Positions 35,381 to 48,030 are shown, counted from the stretch's first letter. The stretch is 64,000 bases of DNA from Alishewanella longhuensis (GCF_014653435.1 NZ_BNAO01000001.1:593739-657738); one strand, 5' to 3'. Notes: generated from the letters alone by a model not told the origin. Numbers and translations are program-made.

Positions 35381-36334
35381 ATGGCTCGCGAACAGTTAGG
35401 CATTTGTGCAGAGGCTAATTTACATGGCAGTTATCTGCTTTGTAATGCATTAGATGGACAAGAAGCAGCGCTACGGCAGAAGTTATCACGACTCCCGCAG
35501 TTATTAAATCGCTTGTCAGAACATTTCTCTGAGGCTATGTTAACAGCGGTAGTGGCTATTAGCAGCCACTATTGGGATACCCTATATCCCTGGCAACGGC
35601 CGGCCGATTTACAGGCCTTTCCAGAATTTGCTTCAGACCATTTTGCCGTGAGCCACAGCACAGCAGACTTGCTGATTCAAGTTCGCTCTGACCGCGCTGA
35701 TGTGAATCATATTGCTTTGCAACAAGTCTATCAGCTTATTGTTTCTCATGTAGAAATCGTAGATCACCTGTTTGGTTTCCGTTATTTAGATGGTCGCCAA
35801 CTTACTGGCTTTGTTGATGCACCTTTAAACCCAAGAGGGCAGTTACGCCGTAAAGTGGCGTTAGTTGATGCGGCGATATCCCCGGTATTTGCTGGTGGTA
35901 GTTACTTACACTTTTACCGAATATTGTTAGACCAGCAACACTGGTTAATGCTAAGTGCAGAGCAGCAAGCAGAAATTATGGGTTATCAGAAAGTTGATGG
36001 GAAAGTGGTGCCTAATTCGGACTACTATGAAAATAGTCATTTAGCTTGTTGTCAGGTGGCGCAAGAACAGGGAGCCTTATTATTGCAACAAAACATGCCC
36101 TTTGCGACCTTACAATTGCAAGGGGCATTGCAGCTTAGCTTTAGTGCTGACAGTCAGGCATTTAGTCGACACTGGGGACAGCGTTTAGGTCTTAACACTC
36201 CTGGAATTTACGATCGATTGTTAGACTTTTGCCGGATAGATTTGGCTGCAGCGTTTTTTGTACCGTCGTTAAGTTATATGGAGGCTGCCGCACGCGGTGA
36301 TTTCAGCAATACTGCGTCAAACCTTTTCGAATAG
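35381..36334 (+). CDS. DyP-type peroxidase homologue with altered heme-site residues
   Basis: 317 aa, the length of YfeX-like DyP proteins (two ferredoxin-like halves). The catalytic-Asp motif normally reads GFxDGTxNP; here it is GFVDAPLNP (142-150), with D146 kept but the following Gly replaced. The proximal His is likely H220 in ENSHL. The distal Arg, in the segment that normally reads VRQSLPYG, is replaced by Gln in LLQQNMPFA (about Q236). [17 protein letters not shown] matches GGSYVVYQRYEHDLxxW. Heme binding is probable, peroxidase activity uncertain. Its end overlaps convergent argR by 18 bp. Confidence 0.85.
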   Translation: MAREQLGICAEANLHGSYLLCNALDGQEAALRQKLSRLPQLLNRLSEHFSEAMLTAVVAISSHYWDTLYPWQRPADLQAFPEFASDHFAVSHSTADLLIQVRSDRADVNHIALQQVYQLIVSHVEIVDHLFGFRYLDGRQLTGFVDAPLNPRGQLRRKVALVDAAISPVFAGGSYLHFYRILLDQQHWLMLSAEQQAEIMGYQKVDGKVVPNSDYYENSHLACCQVAQEQGALLLQQNMPFATLQLQGALQLSFSADSQAFSRHWGQRLGLNTPGIYDRLLDFCRIDLAAAFFVPSLSYMEAAARGDFSNTASNLFE

Positions 36335-36784
36335 TTCAGTTACTTTTTGCAAGGTAAAGTTGATATTTTTCACGCTAATCGGCGCGATAAAGATGGTATC
36401 ATCACCGGCAATCGTGCCTAGTACGCCTTCTGCCTTGCCTACAGAATCAAGTAGTCGGGCAATCAACTGTGCCGCTCCAGGACTAGTGCGGATGATAATC
36501 ATCACATCATTATGTTCTATATCTAACACTAACTGGCGCAATGGGCTTTTGGTGGTGGGGACGCCTAGTTCAGGAGGAAGTGTATAAACCATTTCCTGAC
36601 GGGCATTACGGGTACGAACCGCGCCATATTTGCTTAGCATCCGCGACACTTTCGATTGGCTGACATTGTCAAAGCCTTCGTTCTTTAATGCATCAACAAT
36701 CTCACCTTGTGACGCAAAGCTTTCGGTTTTAAGCAGAGCTTTAAAAGCATGGATTAGGGCTTCCTGGCGGCTTTGTTTAGTCAT
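36317..36784 (-). CDS. argR: Arginine repressor
   Basis: 155 aa, typical ArgR length. N-terminal winged-helix DNA-binding domain (about 1-75, [30 protein letters not shown]) and C-terminal hexamerisation/arginine-binding domain (about 83-152, with [14 protein letters not shown] and [13 protein letters not shown]). It represses arginine biosynthesis when arginine is abundant. It is divergent from mdh, as in E. coli and many gammaproteobacteria. No convincing ARG box was identified in the 219-bp spacer. Confidence 0.96.
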   Translation of the reverse strand: MTKQSRQEALIHAFKALLKTESFASQGEIVDALKNEGFDNVSQSKVSRMLSKYGAVRTRNARQEMVYTLPPELGVPTTKSPLRQLVLDIEHNDVMIIIRTSPGAAQLIARLLDSVGKAEGVLGTIAGDDTIFIAPISVKNINFTLQKVTELFEKV

Positions 36785-37003
36785 GATTTTCTGTTCAACG
36801 TTAATTCCTATTAGCTGATACTAACAAATTTAACGCAACATTGCAGTGGCTGAGTTAAAATAGGGCTGGGCAACGGTCTCTTGCCGCTTCACAGCCTATT
36901 CGCAGCATTTTGCTATAGACTTTAGGCGTAAGATATTTGTAATTTGAGCGCCATTTCAGTATTGTTGGCGCGGTCATTCTGAACTGTAAAATTGGAGAAA
37001 ATC

Positions 37004-37942
37004 ATGAAAGTTGCCGTATTAGGTGCTGCCGGTGGTATTGGTCAGGCACTGTCTTTGTTATTGAAATTAGATTTACCTGCCGGCACAGACTTAGCCTTAT
37101 ATGATCTGGCTCCTGTTACTCCGGGTGTGGCAGTTGATTTAAGCCATATTCCCACTGCAGTTAAAGTAACTGGTTATGGTAAAGAAGATTTAAACAAGGC
37201 GCTGGTAGGTGCAGATATTGTGATGATCCCTGCAGGTATGCCACGTAAGCCTGGTATGGATCGCTCAGATTTATTTAATATCAATGCCGGTGTGGTTAAA
37301 ACTCTGGCTGAAGCCATCGTAGAACAGTGCCCGAAAGCCTTAGTGGGTATTATTACTAACCCGGTTAATACTACAGTAGCCATTGCTGCTGAGGTATTTA
37401 AAAAGGCAGGTACCTACGATGCTCGTCGTTTATTTGGTGTAACTACACTGGACGTGATCCGTGCCGAAACCTTCGTTGCCGAATTAAAAGGCAAAAACCC
37501 TGCTGAAATCACTGTGCCAGTAATTGGTGGCCATAGTGGTACTACTATTCTGCCATTATTATCACAAGTAGCCGATGTTACTTTTACTGATGAAGAAGTG
37601 GCAGCCTTAACAGTGCGTATTCAAAACGCCGGTACTGAAGTAGTTGAAGCTAAAGCCGGTGGCGGATCAGCGACTTTGTCGATGGGGCAGGCTGCAGCGC
37701 GCTTCTGTATTTCTTTAGTAAAAGGTTTACAGGGCGAAGCTGTTACTGAATATGCTTATGTTGAAGGTGCGGGTGAGCATGCGCGTTTCTTTGCGCAGCC
37801 TTTAGTATTGGGCAAAAATGGCGTTGAGAAATTGCTGCCAATTGGTACGCTGAGTGCGTTCGAAGAAAAAGCGATGAACGATATGCTGGGTACTTTAAAA
37901 GCCGATATTACCTTAGGCGAAGAGTTTGTTAACAAGAACTAA
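37004..37942 (+). CDS. mdh: Malate dehydrogenase (NAD+)
   Basis: 312 aa from the ATG at 37004 (GGAGA upstream), the same length and residue numbering as the E. coli enzyme. NAD-binding [10 protein letters not shown] at 8-17, substrate arginines R81 and R87 in the mobile loop, R153, and the catalytic pair D150/H177 (GGHSGT). It oxidises malate to oxaloacetate in the TCA cycle. It is monocistronic with a terminator shared with ispB. Confidence 0.97.
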   Translation: MKVAVLGAAGGIGQALSLLLKLDLPAGTDLALYDLAPVTPGVAVDLSHIPTAVKVTGYGKEDLNKALVGADIVMIPAGMPRKPGMDRSDLFNINAGVVKTLAEAIVEQCPKALVGIITNPVNTTVAIAAEVFKKAGTYDARRLFGVTTLDVIRAETFVAELKGKNPAEITVPVIGGHSGTTILPLLSQVADVTFTDEEVAALTVRIQNAGTEVVEAKAGGGSATLSMGQAAARFCISLVKGLQGEAVTEYAYVEGAGEHARFFAQPLVLGKNGVEKLLPIGTLSAFEEKAMNDMLGTLKADITLGEEFVNKN

Positions 37943-37963
37943 GTAGTGACTAAGTTCAATATT

Positions 37964-37990
37964 AGAAAAGGCGCTTAAGGCGCCTTTTCT
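37964..37990. terminator. Bidirectional terminator between mdh and ispB
   Basis: AGAAAAGGCGC-TTAAG-GCGCCTTTTCT, an 11-bp perfect stem with T-runs in both orientations. Confidence 0.9.
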
Positions 37991-38015
37991 GTGTATGTCG
38001 AGTAGGATGTTAGAG

Positions 38016-38987
38016 TTAATGGCTGCGCGATATCGCAATATCAGCCAGGGCTGCTAACGCAGTTTTATACTCCGAAGCGGGTAATAGTAACAGGGCTTGC
38101 TTGGCTTTCAAGGCTTCCTGCTGGGCAATCTCCCGGGTGTAGTCAAAGGCGCCGGTTTCTTGTAACGCGGCCATAATTTGCGGCAGATGTTGCATACCAT
38201 TACCTTCAGTAATGGCTTCGCGGATCAGCAGCTGCTGCTCAGCTGTGCCCATTTTTAGTGCATAGATAAGTGGTAGCGTAGGCTTACCTTCGGCCAGATC
38301 ATCACCAATGTTTTTGCCAAGCTCGCTGGCATCGGCCTGATAATCTAATACATCATCGATTAATTGGAAAGCGGTGCCAAGGTGCATACCGTAGGCTTTC
38401 ATCGCATGTTCCATCTCGGCGCTTTGTCCTGAAATCACCGCGGCTAACTGGGTAGCGGCTTCAAACAGTTTGGCTGTTTTGCAGTAAATAACCTGCATAT
38501 AGCTTTGCTCGGTGGTGTCGGGATCATTGACGTTCATCAACTGCAGCACTTCGCCTTCAGCGATAACATTGGTGGCGTCTGCCAATACTTGCATAACGCG
38601 CATATTATTAAGCGTAACCATCATTTGGAAAGAACGACTATATAAAAAATCACCTACCAACACGCTGGCTTGATTGCCAAAGAGGGCATTGGCCGTTTCT
38701 TTACCGCGGCGTAAGGTAGACTCATCGACAACATCATCATGTAGCAAGGTAGAGGTGTGAATAAACTCTACGATTGCGGCAATGCTGATATGCTGTTCAC
38801 CCTGGTAACCCAGCGCACGCGCTGCCAGCACAGCCAGCAAAGGCCGTAAACGCTTACCACCGCTGTTGACAATATAGATGCCAAGTTGGTTAACCAGCGC
38901 CACGTCGGAGCTTAGCTGAGAAAATATCTGCTGGTTTACGGCCGTCATATCGGCTGCCGAGAGCCGCTGTATTTCATCGAGCGTCAT
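38016..38987 (-). CDS. ispB: Octaprenyl diphosphate synthase
   Basis: 323 aa trans-prenyltransferase that makes the ubiquinone/menaquinone side-chain precursor. First aspartate-rich motif DDVVD at 84-88 (HTSTLLHDDVVDES), second DDVLD at 211-215 (FQLIDDVLDYQ), and GGKRLRP at 43-49. It is divergent from rplU, the standard gammaproteobacterial arrangement. Octaprenyl chain length is inferred from orthology. Confidence 0.96.
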   Translation of the reverse strand: MTLDEIQRLSAADMTAVNQQIFSQLSSDVALVNQLGIYIVNSGGKRLRPLLAVLAARALGYQGEQHISIAAIVEFIHTSTLLHDDVVDESTLRRGKETANALFGNQASVLVGDFLYSRSFQMMVTLNNMRVMQVLADATNVIAEGEVLQLMNVNDPDTTEQSYMQVIYCKTAKLFEAATQLAAVISGQSAEMEHAMKAYGMHLGTAFQLIDDVLDYQADASELGKNIGDDLAEGKPTLPLIYALKMGTAEQQLLIREAITEGNGMQHLPQIMAALQETGAFDYTREIAQQEALKAKQALLLLPASEYKTALAALADIAISRSH

Positions 38988-39101
38988 CTGCTTATAACTG
39001 CTTAAGTATCTGAATGGCAGTAATTCTACACTATTGCGGCGGCGGGCTAAAATGAAATCTGGATCCTTTTATTGCCTTAGTGATCTTTTTAATAATTGTA
39101 C

Positions 39102-39130
39102 TTGCGGCAGTGGGGGAAATTGCGTACAAT
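39102..39130 (+). promoter_or_regulatory. Sigma70 promoter of rplU-rpmA
   Basis: TTGCGG, 17-bp spacer, TACAAT, then a GC-rich TCGCGCCC discriminator typical of stringently controlled ribosomal promoters. The leader (about 66 nt) can pair CACGCC (39154-39159) with GGCGTG (39179-39184) just before the ribosome site, a possible control hairpin. Confidence 0.65.
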
Positions 39131-39202
39131 TCGCGCCCTGTGAATTGAATTAACACGCCCCTTAAATTTAAAAGCGTAGGCGTGCTTTGTACGGAGTTAA
39201 CT

Positions 39203-39511
39203 ATGTACGCGGTTTTCCAAAGTGGTGGCAAACAGCACCGTGTGACGGAAGGTCAAACTCTTCGTCTAGAAAAACTAGACTTAGAAACCGGCGCAACAAT
39301 CGAATTTACCCCGTTGATGATCGCTAATGGCGAAGAAATCAACATCGGTGCACCTTTAATCGAAGGTGGTAAGGTAGTGGCGGAAGTGGTCAATCATGGC
39401 CGTGGCGATAAGATTAAAATCGTTAAATTCCGTCGTCGTAAGCATTCACGTAAACAGCAGGGCCACCGCCAGTGGTTCACTGAAGTGAAAATCACCAGCA
39501 TCAGCGCGTAA
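39203..39511 (+). CDS. rplU: 50S ribosomal protein L21
   Basis: 102 aa from the ATG at 39203 (GGAG 8 bp upstream), matching the family start [14 protein letters not shown]. Conserved C-terminal rRNA-binding segment [24 protein letters not shown]. It binds 23S rRNA in the large subunit. First gene of rplU-rpmA; 15 bp separates it from rpmA. Confidence 0.98.
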   Translation: MYAVFQSGGKQHRVTEGQTLRLEKLDLETGATIEFTPLMIANGEEINIGAPLIEGGKVVAEVVNHGRGDKIKIVKFRRRKHSRKQQGHRQWFTEVKITSISA

Positions 39512-39526
39512 CAGGAGTATCGACAC

Positions 39527-39784
39527 ATGGCAAGTAAGAAAGGTGTAGGTAGCACTCGTAACGGTCGCGATTCAGAAGCTAAACGCTTAGGTGTTAAGCG
39601 TTTTGGTGGTGAGTCAGTTTTAGCCGGTAACATCATTGTGCGTCAACGTGGTACTAAATTCCACGCTGGTAGCAACGTAGGTATGGGCAAAGACCACACG
39701 TTATTTGCTTTAACTGAAGGTAAAGTTCAGTTTGAAGTGAAAGGCGAGCACAACCGTAGATACGTAAGCATCGTCAGCGAATAA
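39527..39784 (+). CDS. rpmA: 50S ribosomal protein L27
   Basis: 85 aa, the same length as in E. coli. It begins [20 protein letters not shown], whose basic tail reaches the peptidyl-transferase centre, and has [20 protein letters not shown] in the core. AGGAG lies upstream. Followed by a strong terminator. Confidence 0.98.
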   Translation: MASKKGVGSTRNGRDSEAKRLGVKRFGGESVLAGNIIVRQRGTKFHAGSNVGMGKDHTLFALTEGKVQFEVKGEHNRRYVSIVSE

Positions 39785-39801
39785 GCTGCATGTCTTCGAA
39801 G

Positions 39802-39827
39802 AACCCCGCCTGGTGCGGGGTTTTTTT
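39802..39827 (+). terminator. Rho-independent terminator of rplU-rpmA
   Basis: AACCCCGC-CTGGT-GCGGGGTT followed by TTTTT. It separates the ribosomal genes from obgE. Confidence 0.93.
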
Positions 39828-39867
39828 ATAAATTTTCCCCACTGTCTGACTTGCGTTATACTAGTGA

Positions 39868-41073
<1,206 letters not shown>

Positions 41074-41082
41074 GGTGTTTTG

Positions 41083-41571
41083 ATGCATATTGCTATGATT
41101 GCTGCGATGGCAGCTAACAGGGTTATTGGTCGAAATAATCAGATGCCATGGCATCTACCGGCTGATTTAAAGCATTTTAAAGCGCTAACCCTAGGTAAAC
41201 CCGTGATAATGGGGCGCAAGACTTTCGAATCGATTGGGCGCCCTTTACCGGGGCGTCGTAATATTGTGATAAGTCGTCAAGAGGCGTCTGCAAATAGCCA
41301 GGTCGAGTGGGTCAATAGCATTGAGCAGGCGCTGGCTTTAGTGGCTGATGTGCCAGAAGTAATGATTATTGGTGGGGCTGAGATTTATCGACAGTGCTTA
41401 CCTCTGGCCAAACGGCTCTATCTTACTCAAATTGAGTTAGATGTTGCGGGCGATGCGTTTTTTCCGGATTATCTGGCTGCTGCAGCCTGGCATGAGCTAA
41501 GTAATGAGTATTTCGCTGCTGGCACTGACAATCCGCTAGCGTATCGTTTCTTAACGTTAGAGCGTGTCTGA
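41083..41571 (+). CDS. folA: Dihydrofolate reductase
   Basis: 162 aa from the ATG at 41083 (AGGGTG upstream; the TTG 3 bp earlier is not needed). It reduces dihydrofolate to tetrahydrofolate with NADPH. Visible are IGRNNQMPWHLPADL at 15-29 with W23 and catalytic D28, GRKTFESIGRPLPGRRN and IIGGAEIYRQCL. It follows obgE closely, and co-transcription is likely. In E. coli folA lies beside apaH; here it is on the other side of a chemoreceptor gene, about 2 kb from apaH. Confidence 0.96.
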   Translation: MHIAMIAAMAANRVIGRNNQMPWHLPADLKHFKALTLGKPVIMGRKTFESIGRPLPGRRNIVISRQEASANSQVEWVNSIEQALALVADVPEVMIIGGAEIYRQCLPLAKRLYLTQIELDVAGDAFFPDYLAAAAWHELSNEYFAAGTDNPLAYRFLTLERV

Positions 41572-41619
41572 AAGCCAGGAATTGACGTGCTGTTGTAATA
41601 TTTGCAATCTTTCAAAAAA

Positions 41620-41648
41620 CAAAAGGCCAGCGATAAGCTGGCCTTTTG
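41620..41648. terminator. Bidirectional terminator between folA and the chemoreceptor gene
   Basis: CAAAAGGCCAGC-GATAA-GCTGGCCTTTTG, a 12-bp perfect stem with an A-run before and a T-run after. Confidence 0.92.
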
Positions 41649-41664
41649 TTTGCGTACTAACAGA

Positions 41665-43674
41665 CTAGACCTTAAATTGGTCGACTGAACGGCGTAGCTC
41701 TTCTGCCAGCTTAGCCACTTCATGGCTGGAAGCCGAGGTTTGCTCTGCGCCTGAAGCCGTTTGCTCGGCAATCGCCACTATCGACTCTAACAAGCCGCTG
41801 ATTTCAGAAGATACCTGATTCTGCTCACGGGCGGCAGTTGAGATCTGCTCACTCATATCATGAGCCAGGTGCACCGCATGCGTAATAGAATCGAGGGCAG
41901 AGGTGGCCACTTCCGTTTTGGCTACACACTCCTCTGCTTGTTTTTTACCTTTATTCATTGCTTCTACGGCGGCATGGGCACCGCTTTGTAACGCTTGAAT
42001 CATCGCCTGAATTTCTTGGGTAGAGGCCTGAGTTTTACTTGCTAATGAACGGACCTCATCAGCAACCACCGCAAAGCCACGGCCTTGCTCACCGGCACGG
42101 GCGGCTTCGATGGCGGCATTAAGTGCCAGTAGGTTAGTTTGTTCGGCAATACCGCGGATCACATCTAAGATGCTGCCAATCGATGCGCTGTCTTTATGTA
42201 GTTTGTTAATAACAATGGAGGCTTGGTCAACTTCGCGCGACAACTGCATAATAGTGGCTTTGTTTTCCAGCGAAATACCTTTAACCCGCTCAGCCTCATT
42301 GTCTGCGTTTTTAATCTCCGCTAAGGCATCATTAGAGCTTTGTAATACGCCTTGTGCTGTGCTGCTCATTTCAGTGGTGGCGGTCGCTGCTTGCGTTACT
42401 TGCGATTTTTGCTCACGAATGGCTTGAGTCGTTTGTAGAGTAATAGCTGAAGTTTCCTCCGAGGCCGCGGCTAACTGGGTAGAGCGAGAAATAATGCCCT
42501 GAATTAAACTTTGCAGACTTAGGTTAACTTTGTTGATATTGCGAGACAAATCGCCAAATTCATCTTGGGTATGATCTTTTAGTTGTTGTGTTAGATCACC
42601 AGAAGCAACCACACTTAACATCGCATTAATTTTTTCAAGCGGATTAACAATGGCTTTGACAGTGCGGAAGGCGATAAAAATGGCAATTAAGATCGAAGTA
42701 AGCATTACAATAAAGATAGCGGTTAAAGCGTTGCTGACGCTACTATTGCTTTGTTGCTGAATTTCCGCAGCTGCCCTGGTGCTTTGATTTAGTAAAGCAT
42801 CTAAGCGGGTTAAGGCTAAGCTAGTTTGTTCATCGGCTTGTTGCAATAATTGATCTGCTCTGGCTTTCCCTAGTAACAGTTGCGATTTTAATGCTGGTAT
42901 ACCTTGGTTTGCATTAAGTGTCTCAGACACAGAGAGCATTTTTTCTGCCAATTCAGCAGGCATAGCAACTTGAGCTGCCTCAGTTAGCATGATATTTAAC
43001 TGGCTATTCAAATCTTGTAAGCGAAAGGCAATATCATTACTAATGGTGGTTGCCGTGCTCTCATTGCTTGTGCGGTTTAGATCTACTACGGCACTAATCA
43101 GGCTGTTGATACCGGTTTCCATTTGAGTCGCTGCTTGATAAGCGCCAGGAAAACGATTTCGGACATTGCTGATATCTGAGAAGTCGAGTAGCAACGACGC
43201 CATATCATCGGCGATACCTTCCAATTCGTCCATATCGCTGGTGATCTTTACCTGGGTGGCAACATTCGTATCCAACTGGTCAAATAACTGATTCGAAAGT
43301 GGAATAAAAGCATCGTAAGCAGCATTCACTTGCCCAGCAGCTGCTCGCAACGTTTGCTGTTGTTGTACAGCCTGATTAAGCTGCGAAGCGGCAGCTTGGT
43401 AGGCATTTTGCTCGGTCGAGAACTGTTGTCTTAGCGTGGCAATTTGCTCTCTGGTCTCAGCATTGTGTGCCTGTAAACTGATTTTACTCATCAGCACGAA
43501 TTCGCTTTTCATCAGCGCGCTATTTTCGAGGGCGGGAATAGAAACATTATTGACTTCTGCGGTAGATTTACTGATGCTGCTCAACTGGGCATAGGCAGTA
43601 ATACCGATAATAATCAACAGCAGAGAGATAATACTAAAGCCACCAATCACTCTTAGCTTTACGGTCAACTTCAT
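41665..43674 (-). CDS. Methyl-accepting chemotaxis protein
   Basis: 669 aa from the ATG at 43674 (GGAG upstream), two-pass membrane receptor. TM1 about 8-30, a long helical periplasmic sensor (about 31-312, four-helix-bundle type, Gln-rich), TM2 about 315-337, HAMP about 338-390, then the signalling domain with the conserved hairpin tip [20 protein letters not shown] and [15 protein letters not shown] near residues 510-545. No CheR-binding pentapeptide is visible at the C-terminus. It inserts between folA and apaH. The ligand is unknown. Confidence 0.94.
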   Translation of the reverse strand: MKLTVKLRVIGGFSIISLLLIIIGITAYAQLSSISKSTAEVNNVSIPALENSALMKSEFVLMSKISLQAHNAETREQIATLRQQFSTEQNAYQAAASQLNQAVQQQQTLRAAAGQVNAAYDAFIPLSNQLFDQLDTNVATQVKITSDMDELEGIADDMASLLLDFSDISNVRNRFPGAYQAATQMETGINSLISAVVDLNRTSNESTATTISNDIAFRLQDLNSQLNIMLTEAAQVAMPAELAEKMLSVSETLNANQGIPALKSQLLLGKARADQLLQQADEQTSLALTRLDALLNQSTRAAAEIQQQSNSSVSNALTAIFIVMLTSILIAIFIAFRTVKAIVNPLEKINAMLSVVASGDLTQQLKDHTQDEFGDLSRNINKVNLSLQSLIQGIISRSTQLAAASEETSAITLQTTQAIREQKSQVTQAATATTEMSSTAQGVLQSSNDALAEIKNADNEAERVKGISLENKATIMQLSREVDQASIVINKLHKDSASIGSILDVIRGIAEQTNLLALNAAIEAARAGEQGRGFAVVADEVRSLASKTQASTQEIQAMIQALQSGAHAAVEAMNKGKKQAEECVAKTEVATSALDSITHAVHLAHDMSEQISTAAREQNQVSSEISGLLESIVAIAEQTASGAEQTSASSHEVAKLAEELRRSVDQFKV

Positions 43675-43772
43675 AACAACTCCATTCCAATCATGATGGT
43701 ATCTATAACCAAGTATTTTATCATTATAACCATTTAGCACTAGATAAAAAGTAGCTGTTTTATGGTTTTTCG

Positions 43773-44570
43773 TTATGCATTTACACTATAGCGTTGTCTG
43801 GATTCGACGCAATAGGCTGTAAGGCGGTTTCCCCAAACACAGCCAGTATCCAGTGCATGAATACCAGCAATAGGACTATAACCGTTTAATGCCGCCCAAT
43901 GCCCAAAAAAAAGTTCGGGATGTGCTTTATCACGCCAGAATTCATACCAGGGGATAAGCGTATTTTGTTCAGTAATACCTGATTTAGTGATAAGTTCAAG
44001 GGCGCCGTCATGCTGACAAAAACGCATCCGAGTGCAGGCATTGATGGTAAAACGCCAGCGCGCTTCTGGTGTTGTCGCATCAGACCAACGAGCAGGTGTA
44101 TTACCATACATGGTGGCAAGTAAGGCGGTGGGATTGTTTTTCAATAAGGTGCAAACTTCGTCTGTAGCAGCTATGGCTGTTGCTAAATCCCACTCTGGCG
44201 CCAAACCAGCATGAACCATCATAACGTTTTGCTGGTTGTTATGTTGCAGCAGCGGTTGCTGACATAACCAATGGATTAGCTCTGGTAAATGAGGCGCTTT
44301 TTGCAAGGCCGATAAGTTATCCGCCGCTTTAATTTTGCTAAAGCCATAGTAGCTGGCAATAAAGTTAAGATCATGATTACCGAGCACCATACGTGCACCG
44401 GTCCCTAAACTTTTCACAAAATCTAAACAGGCTAGTGAGTCTGGTCCTCTGGCGATTAGATCGCCACAAAACCAGAGTTCATCTTTTGTTGGTTGATAGT
44501 GAATATGTTGCAATAAACGGTTTAAGGGTTCAAAGCAACCTTGCAAATCACCGATGATATAGGTTGCCAT
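43773..44570 (-). CDS. apaH: Bis(5'-nucleosyl)-tetraphosphatase, symmetrical
   Basis: 265 aa. Metallophosphatase that hydrolyses Ap4A to two ADP and can remove Np4 caps from RNA. Metal-binding motifs are GDLQGC at 7-12, [10 protein letters not shown] at about 36-45, GNHDLN at about 64-69 and a later HAG. Its start overlaps the apaG stop by 1 bp. It is last in the lptD-surA-pdxA-rsmA-apaG-apaH run. Confidence 0.96.
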   Translation of the reverse strand: MATYIIGDLQGCFEPLNRLLQHIHYQPTKDELWFCGDLIARGPDSLACLDFVKSLGTGARMVLGNHDLNFIASYYGFSKIKAADNLSALQKAPHLPELIHWLCQQPLLQHNNQQNVMMVHAGLAPEWDLATAIAATDEVCTLLKNNPTALLATMYGNTPARWSDATTPEARWRFTINACTRMRFCQHDGALELITKSGITEQNTLIPWYEFWRDKAHPELFFGHWAALNGYSPIAGIHALDTGCVWGNRLTAYCVESRQRYSVNA

Positions 44571-44947
44571 CAGTTTAAAATATTTGGCATGGCCAGGCGA
44601 AACATCGGAATAGCGGTGCGAAAGGGCTGCTTTGCTTGGTCGATCATTTCATAATAACCTTGCATGCTACCTAAGGGGGTTTCCAACACAGCGCCGCTGG
44701 TATAGCTGTATGTCTCGCCAGGTTGTAACTGCGGTTGCACGCCTATTACTCCATCGCCTCGTACCTCGGTTTGCTTACCATTACCGTCAGTGATTTGCCA
44801 ATAACGGCTAAGCAGTTGTACCTGCTGATTGCTATTGTTGGTGATGTTCACACAATAAGCGAACACATAACGATGCTCCGTGGGTTCGGACTGGGCGCCG
44901 AGGTAAAAACTATCGACAGAGACAGTAATTTGTTGCTCAAGGCTCAT
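44570..44947 (-). CDS. apaG: ApaG domain protein
   Basis: 125 aa, the E. coli length. Fibronectin-III-like fold protein whose biochemical role is unsettled, linked to Ap4A metabolism and cobalt/magnesium resistance by its neighbours. It has the family signatures [22 protein letters not shown] and [12 protein letters not shown]. It overlaps rsmA by 11 bp, so translation is probably coupled. Confidence 0.95.
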   Translation of the reverse strand: MSLEQQITVSVDSFYLGAQSEPTEHRYVFAYCVNITNNSNQQVQLLSRYWQITDGNGKQTEVRGDGVIGVQPQLQPGETYSYTSGAVLETPLGSMQGYYEMIDQAKQPFRTAIPMFRLAMPNILN

Positions 44948-45755
44948 TTTTCATTTCCTGGGTAGCTAGCCACTGGGCAATTTTCACAAAATCGGCAACC
45001 GGTAGTTGTTCTGGTCGTTGTGTTGGATCAATGCCCAAAGCGGATATCTGCTCCGCTGTGGCAAAATTGCTAAAACAATTGCGAAGTGTTTTGCGTCTTT
45101 GGTTAAAGGCTTCCAAACAGACTCGGTTTAGTACGGCTGGGTCCACATTAGCCCGTTCAGACTTGGCAAAAGGGATGAGTCGTACTACTGCAGAATCGAC
45201 TTTAGGAGCCGGTTTAAATGCGCCGGGGCCAACTTGTACTACGGGCATGGCCTGGCAATAAAACTGGGTCATCACACTTAAGCGACCATAAGTTTTGCTG
45301 CCGTGGATGGCTGTCATGCGATCAACCACTTCTTTTTGCAACATAAAATGCATATTTTCAATACTGTCAGCAAACTCAAACAGATGAAACAGAAGTGGCG
45401 TCGAGATGTTGTAAGGTAAATTACCGAATACTTTCAGCTTTTGCCCAGGTTGTACCAATTGCTCGAAATCGAACTTCATGGCATCGGCCTGGAAAATTTG
45501 CAGCTTGCTGGCGAGTTCTGGGTGTTGTTGCAAGCGTTCTGCCAAATCACGGTCGAGTTCCACCACAGTTAGTTTACCTGCAGCTGCTGCCACAGGTTCC
45601 GTGAGTGCACCTAAGCCTGGGCCTATTTCTACCAGATAGTCTGTCGGTTTTGGCGCTATGGCTTTTACAATACGGCCTATCACATGAGGATCATGCAGGA
45701 AGTTTTGGCCAAAGCGTTTTCTGGCACGGTGGCCTTGATGTACATTATCAGTCAT
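44937..45755 (-). CDS. rsmA: 16S rRNA (adenine(1518)-N6/adenine(1519)-N6)-dimethyltransferase
   Basis: 272 aa SAM-dependent enzyme (KsgA) that dimethylates two adjacent adenines in the 3'-terminal helix of 16S rRNA, late in 30S assembly. Motifs: RFGQNFLHD near the N-terminus, SAM loop [19 protein letters not shown], catalytic NLPYNIS, and the C-terminal RRKTLRN segment. It shares 1 bp with pdxA upstream and overlaps apaG downstream. Confidence 0.97.
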   Translation of the reverse strand: MTDNVHQGHRARKRFGQNFLHDPHVIGRIVKAIAPKPTDYLVEIGPGLGALTEPVAAAAGKLTVVELDRDLAERLQQHPELASKLQIFQADAMKFDFEQLVQPGQKLKVFGNLPYNISTPLLFHLFEFADSIENMHFMLQKEVVDRMTAIHGSKTYGRLSVMTQFYCQAMPVVQVGPGAFKPAPKVDSAVVRLIPFAKSERANVDPAVLNRVCLEAFNQRRKTLRNCFSNFATAEQISALGIDPTQRPEQLPVADFVKIAQWLATQEMKNEP

Positions 45756-46741
45756 TAAGTTGTCGTTCTTTGTGCTAGTTGAATCGCTTGATTAACGGCA
45801 TGGAACAGGCTGCCGGGGTCGGCTTTGCCTGTAGCGGCGAGATCGAGAGCGGTACCGTGGTCGACAGAGGTACGGATTAATGGCAGGCCAAGGCTAATAT
45901 TCACCGAGCGGCCAAAACCTTTGTATTTTAATACCGGTAGTCCCTGGTCATGGTACATGGCGAGCACCGCATCTGCTTCGTTAAGGTATTTGGGCTGAAA
46001 TAAGGTATCTGCTGGCAAAGGCCCAACTAAATTGATGCCGGTATGGCGCAGCTCTTCTAACGTGGGACTAATTACATCGAGCTCTTCCCGGCCCAGATGA
46101 CCATCTTCACCAGCGTGAGGGTTTAAACCACAAACATAAATCTTCGGGTTTGCAATGCCGAATTTCTGCTTAAGATCCTGATCTAAAATAGTAATTACTT
46201 TTGTTAACCGCTCCCGGGTAATGGCCTTCGCTACATAGGCTAAAGGAATATGCGTAGTAGCTAAAGCTACTCTTAACCCTTCAGTAGCTAACATCATTAC
46301 CACATAAGGGGTGTTAGATTGCTGAGCAAAAAATTCGGTATGACCACTAAAAGGAATGCCTGCGCGATTAATAACACCTTTATGTACTGGCCCGGTAACA
46401 ATGGCGGCTACTTCTGCTGCTAACACCATTTCGCCAGCCGCGTGCAAAGTATCAACCACATAGCGGCCATTGGCCGCATTGAGGGTACCCGCGATGACTG
46501 GCTCGCTTAGCGCGAAATCAGCAATCGTCAGCGTACCCGCTGTTTGTGGTTGTGCCGGTCTCTCAGGCTGGTAAGGTATGAGTTGAACTTGCATTCCCAA
46601 TTGCTTGGCGCGGTCTTGCATTAACTCCCGGTTAGCGCAAACCACTAGCTCTACTGGCCAGTCTTGTTTCGCCAGCGCTAATACCAGGTCCGGGCCAATA
46701 CCAGCAGGCTCACCCGGTGTAATAGCAATACGTAATGTCAT
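45755..46741 (-). CDS. pdxA: 4-hydroxythreonine-4-phosphate dehydrogenase
   Basis: 328 aa. Metal- and NAD-dependent step of the DXP-dependent vitamin B6 pathway. [13 protein letters not shown] near the N-terminus, [21 protein letters not shown] with a substrate/metal histidine, [16 protein letters not shown] with a second, and [12 protein letters not shown] at the end with the third. Overlaps by 1 bp with surA and with rsmA. Standard member of this operon. Confidence 0.96.
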   Translation of the reverse strand: MTLRIAITPGEPAGIGPDLVLALAKQDWPVELVVCANRELMQDRAKQLGMQVQLIPYQPERPAQPQTAGTLTIADFALSEPVIAGTLNAANGRYVVDTLHAAGEMVLAAEVAAIVTGPVHKGVINRAGIPFSGHTEFFAQQSNTPYVVMMLATEGLRVALATTHIPLAYVAKAITRERLTKVITILDQDLKQKFGIANPKIYVCGLNPHAGEDGHLGREELDVISPTLEELRHTGINLVGPLPADTLFQPKYLNEADAVLAMYHDQGLPVLKYKGFGRSVNISLGLPLIRTSVDHGTALDLAATGKADPGSLFHAVNQAIQLAQRTTT

Positions 46742-48030
46742 TAATTATCTGCCAATACTTCAATATAGGCGTCGTCACGCAGCTCGCGCATAAAGCTTGC
46801 CGATTCTTCGTTAAAGCGCCGGTTGAAGATCATGCGGTACACCTGATCGCGTTTTTTATCAGCGGTAGCGTCTACAGTACGGCGATCTAATAACTGCACA
46901 ATATGCCAACCGTGCTCGGTACGGAAAGGTGCACTTAGCTCATCTACTTGCAAGCGGTTTAATGTATCACGGAAAGCGGGTACATAGATGTCCGCCTCGT
47001 TCCAGCCGAGCTCACCGCCATTTAATTTTGAGCCAGGATCATCTGAGTGTTGTTTGGCTAGGGCAGCAAAATCGGCATTACCTGCTTTGAGGTTAGTAAT
47101 CATTTCAGTTAACATGTTTTGAGCACGCTCTTCGCTGAGAATAATAGAAGGCTTGATTAATATATGGCGCGCTTTGACCTCGGTTAGCTCTGCGACATTT
47201 TCGCCGCGGATATCAAAAATAGTCAGGATATGGAAGCCCGCACCTGAACGTAACGGCCCAACTAAATCTCCTTTTTTCTTGCCTCTGATGCCCTCTGCAA
47301 ACAGGGTTGGCATTTCGTTAATATTCATCCAGTCTAATTCCCCACCTTCTAGTGCGTTGGCACCGCTAGAGGAAGCAATCGCAATACGCCGGAAATCGCT
47401 ACCATTATTCAGTAAATTTAGCACCTGTTCAGCACGTTCGCGTGACTCGGCAACTTGCTCGGTAGTCGCTTGGCTTGGTATAGCAATTAAAATATGACCT
47501 AACTTATACTGCTCACTGCTGGCTCCCTGTTCTTCCATGATCTTCAACAGGTTATCAACCTCTTGTGGGCTAATATAAATACGACGCTGCACATTGGCAC
47601 GCATCACTTCATTAGTAATGATCTCTTCACGAACCTTTTCGCGGAAGCGTTCGTAGTTACCTTCTTCATTGATAACTTGCTGGCGAAATTGTTCTAGCGT
47701 CATATTCTCGCCTTGGGCAATATTGCGAATGGTATCGTCTAATTGCGCGTCACTGATTTGCAGACCCATACGCTGTGCCATCTGAGATTGCAAATTAATC
47801 ATAATTAAGCGTTCGATGGCTTGAGTGCGAAGAGCCTGGTCTGATGGCAGGGTTTGCCCCTGTGCTTGGGCGTTACGTTTTACCCGATTCACAATTTCAT
47901 CAACATCGCTTTTTAAAATCACACCGCTATCAACAATAGCGGCAACTCTGTCAATCTCGCGTTCTGCAGCAGACAAGGTGGCGCTGGCAAAGCCAAGCAA
48001 AATCAGAAAAATAAATTGTTGTAACTTCAT
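46741..48030 (-). CDS. surA: Periplasmic chaperone/peptidyl-prolyl isomerase SurA
   Basis: 429 aa. Signal peptide about 1-21 (cut after LSAA). N-terminal chaperone domain (about 22-170, with [23 protein letters not shown]), two parvulin rotamase domains (about 175-275 and 286-385, the second with [16 protein letters not shown] and [11 protein letters not shown]) and a C-terminal helix completing the chaperone core. It escorts outer-membrane proteins, LptD included, to the BAM complex. AGGAACTT precedes the ATG. It starts 11 bp after lptD. Confidence 0.96.
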   Translation of the reverse strand: MKLQQFIFLILLGFASATLSAAEREIDRVAAIVDSGVILKSDVDEIVNRVKRNAQAQGQTLPSDQALRTQAIERLIMINLQSQMAQRMGLQISDAQLDDTIRNIAQGENMTLEQFRQQVINEEGNYERFREKVREEIITNEVMRANVQRRIYISPQEVDNLLKIMEEQGASSEQYKLGHILIAIPSQATTEQVAESRERAEQVLNLLNNGSDFRRIAIASSSGANALEGGELDWMNINEMPTLFAEGIRGKKKGDLVGPLRSGAGFHILTIFDIRGENVAELTEVKARHILIKPSIILSEERAQNMLTEMITNLKAGNADFAALAKQHSDDPGSKLNGGELGWNEADIYVPAFRDTLNRLQVDELSAPFRTEHGWHIVQLLDRRTVDATADKKRDQVYRMIFNRRFNEESASFMRELRDDAYIEVLADN

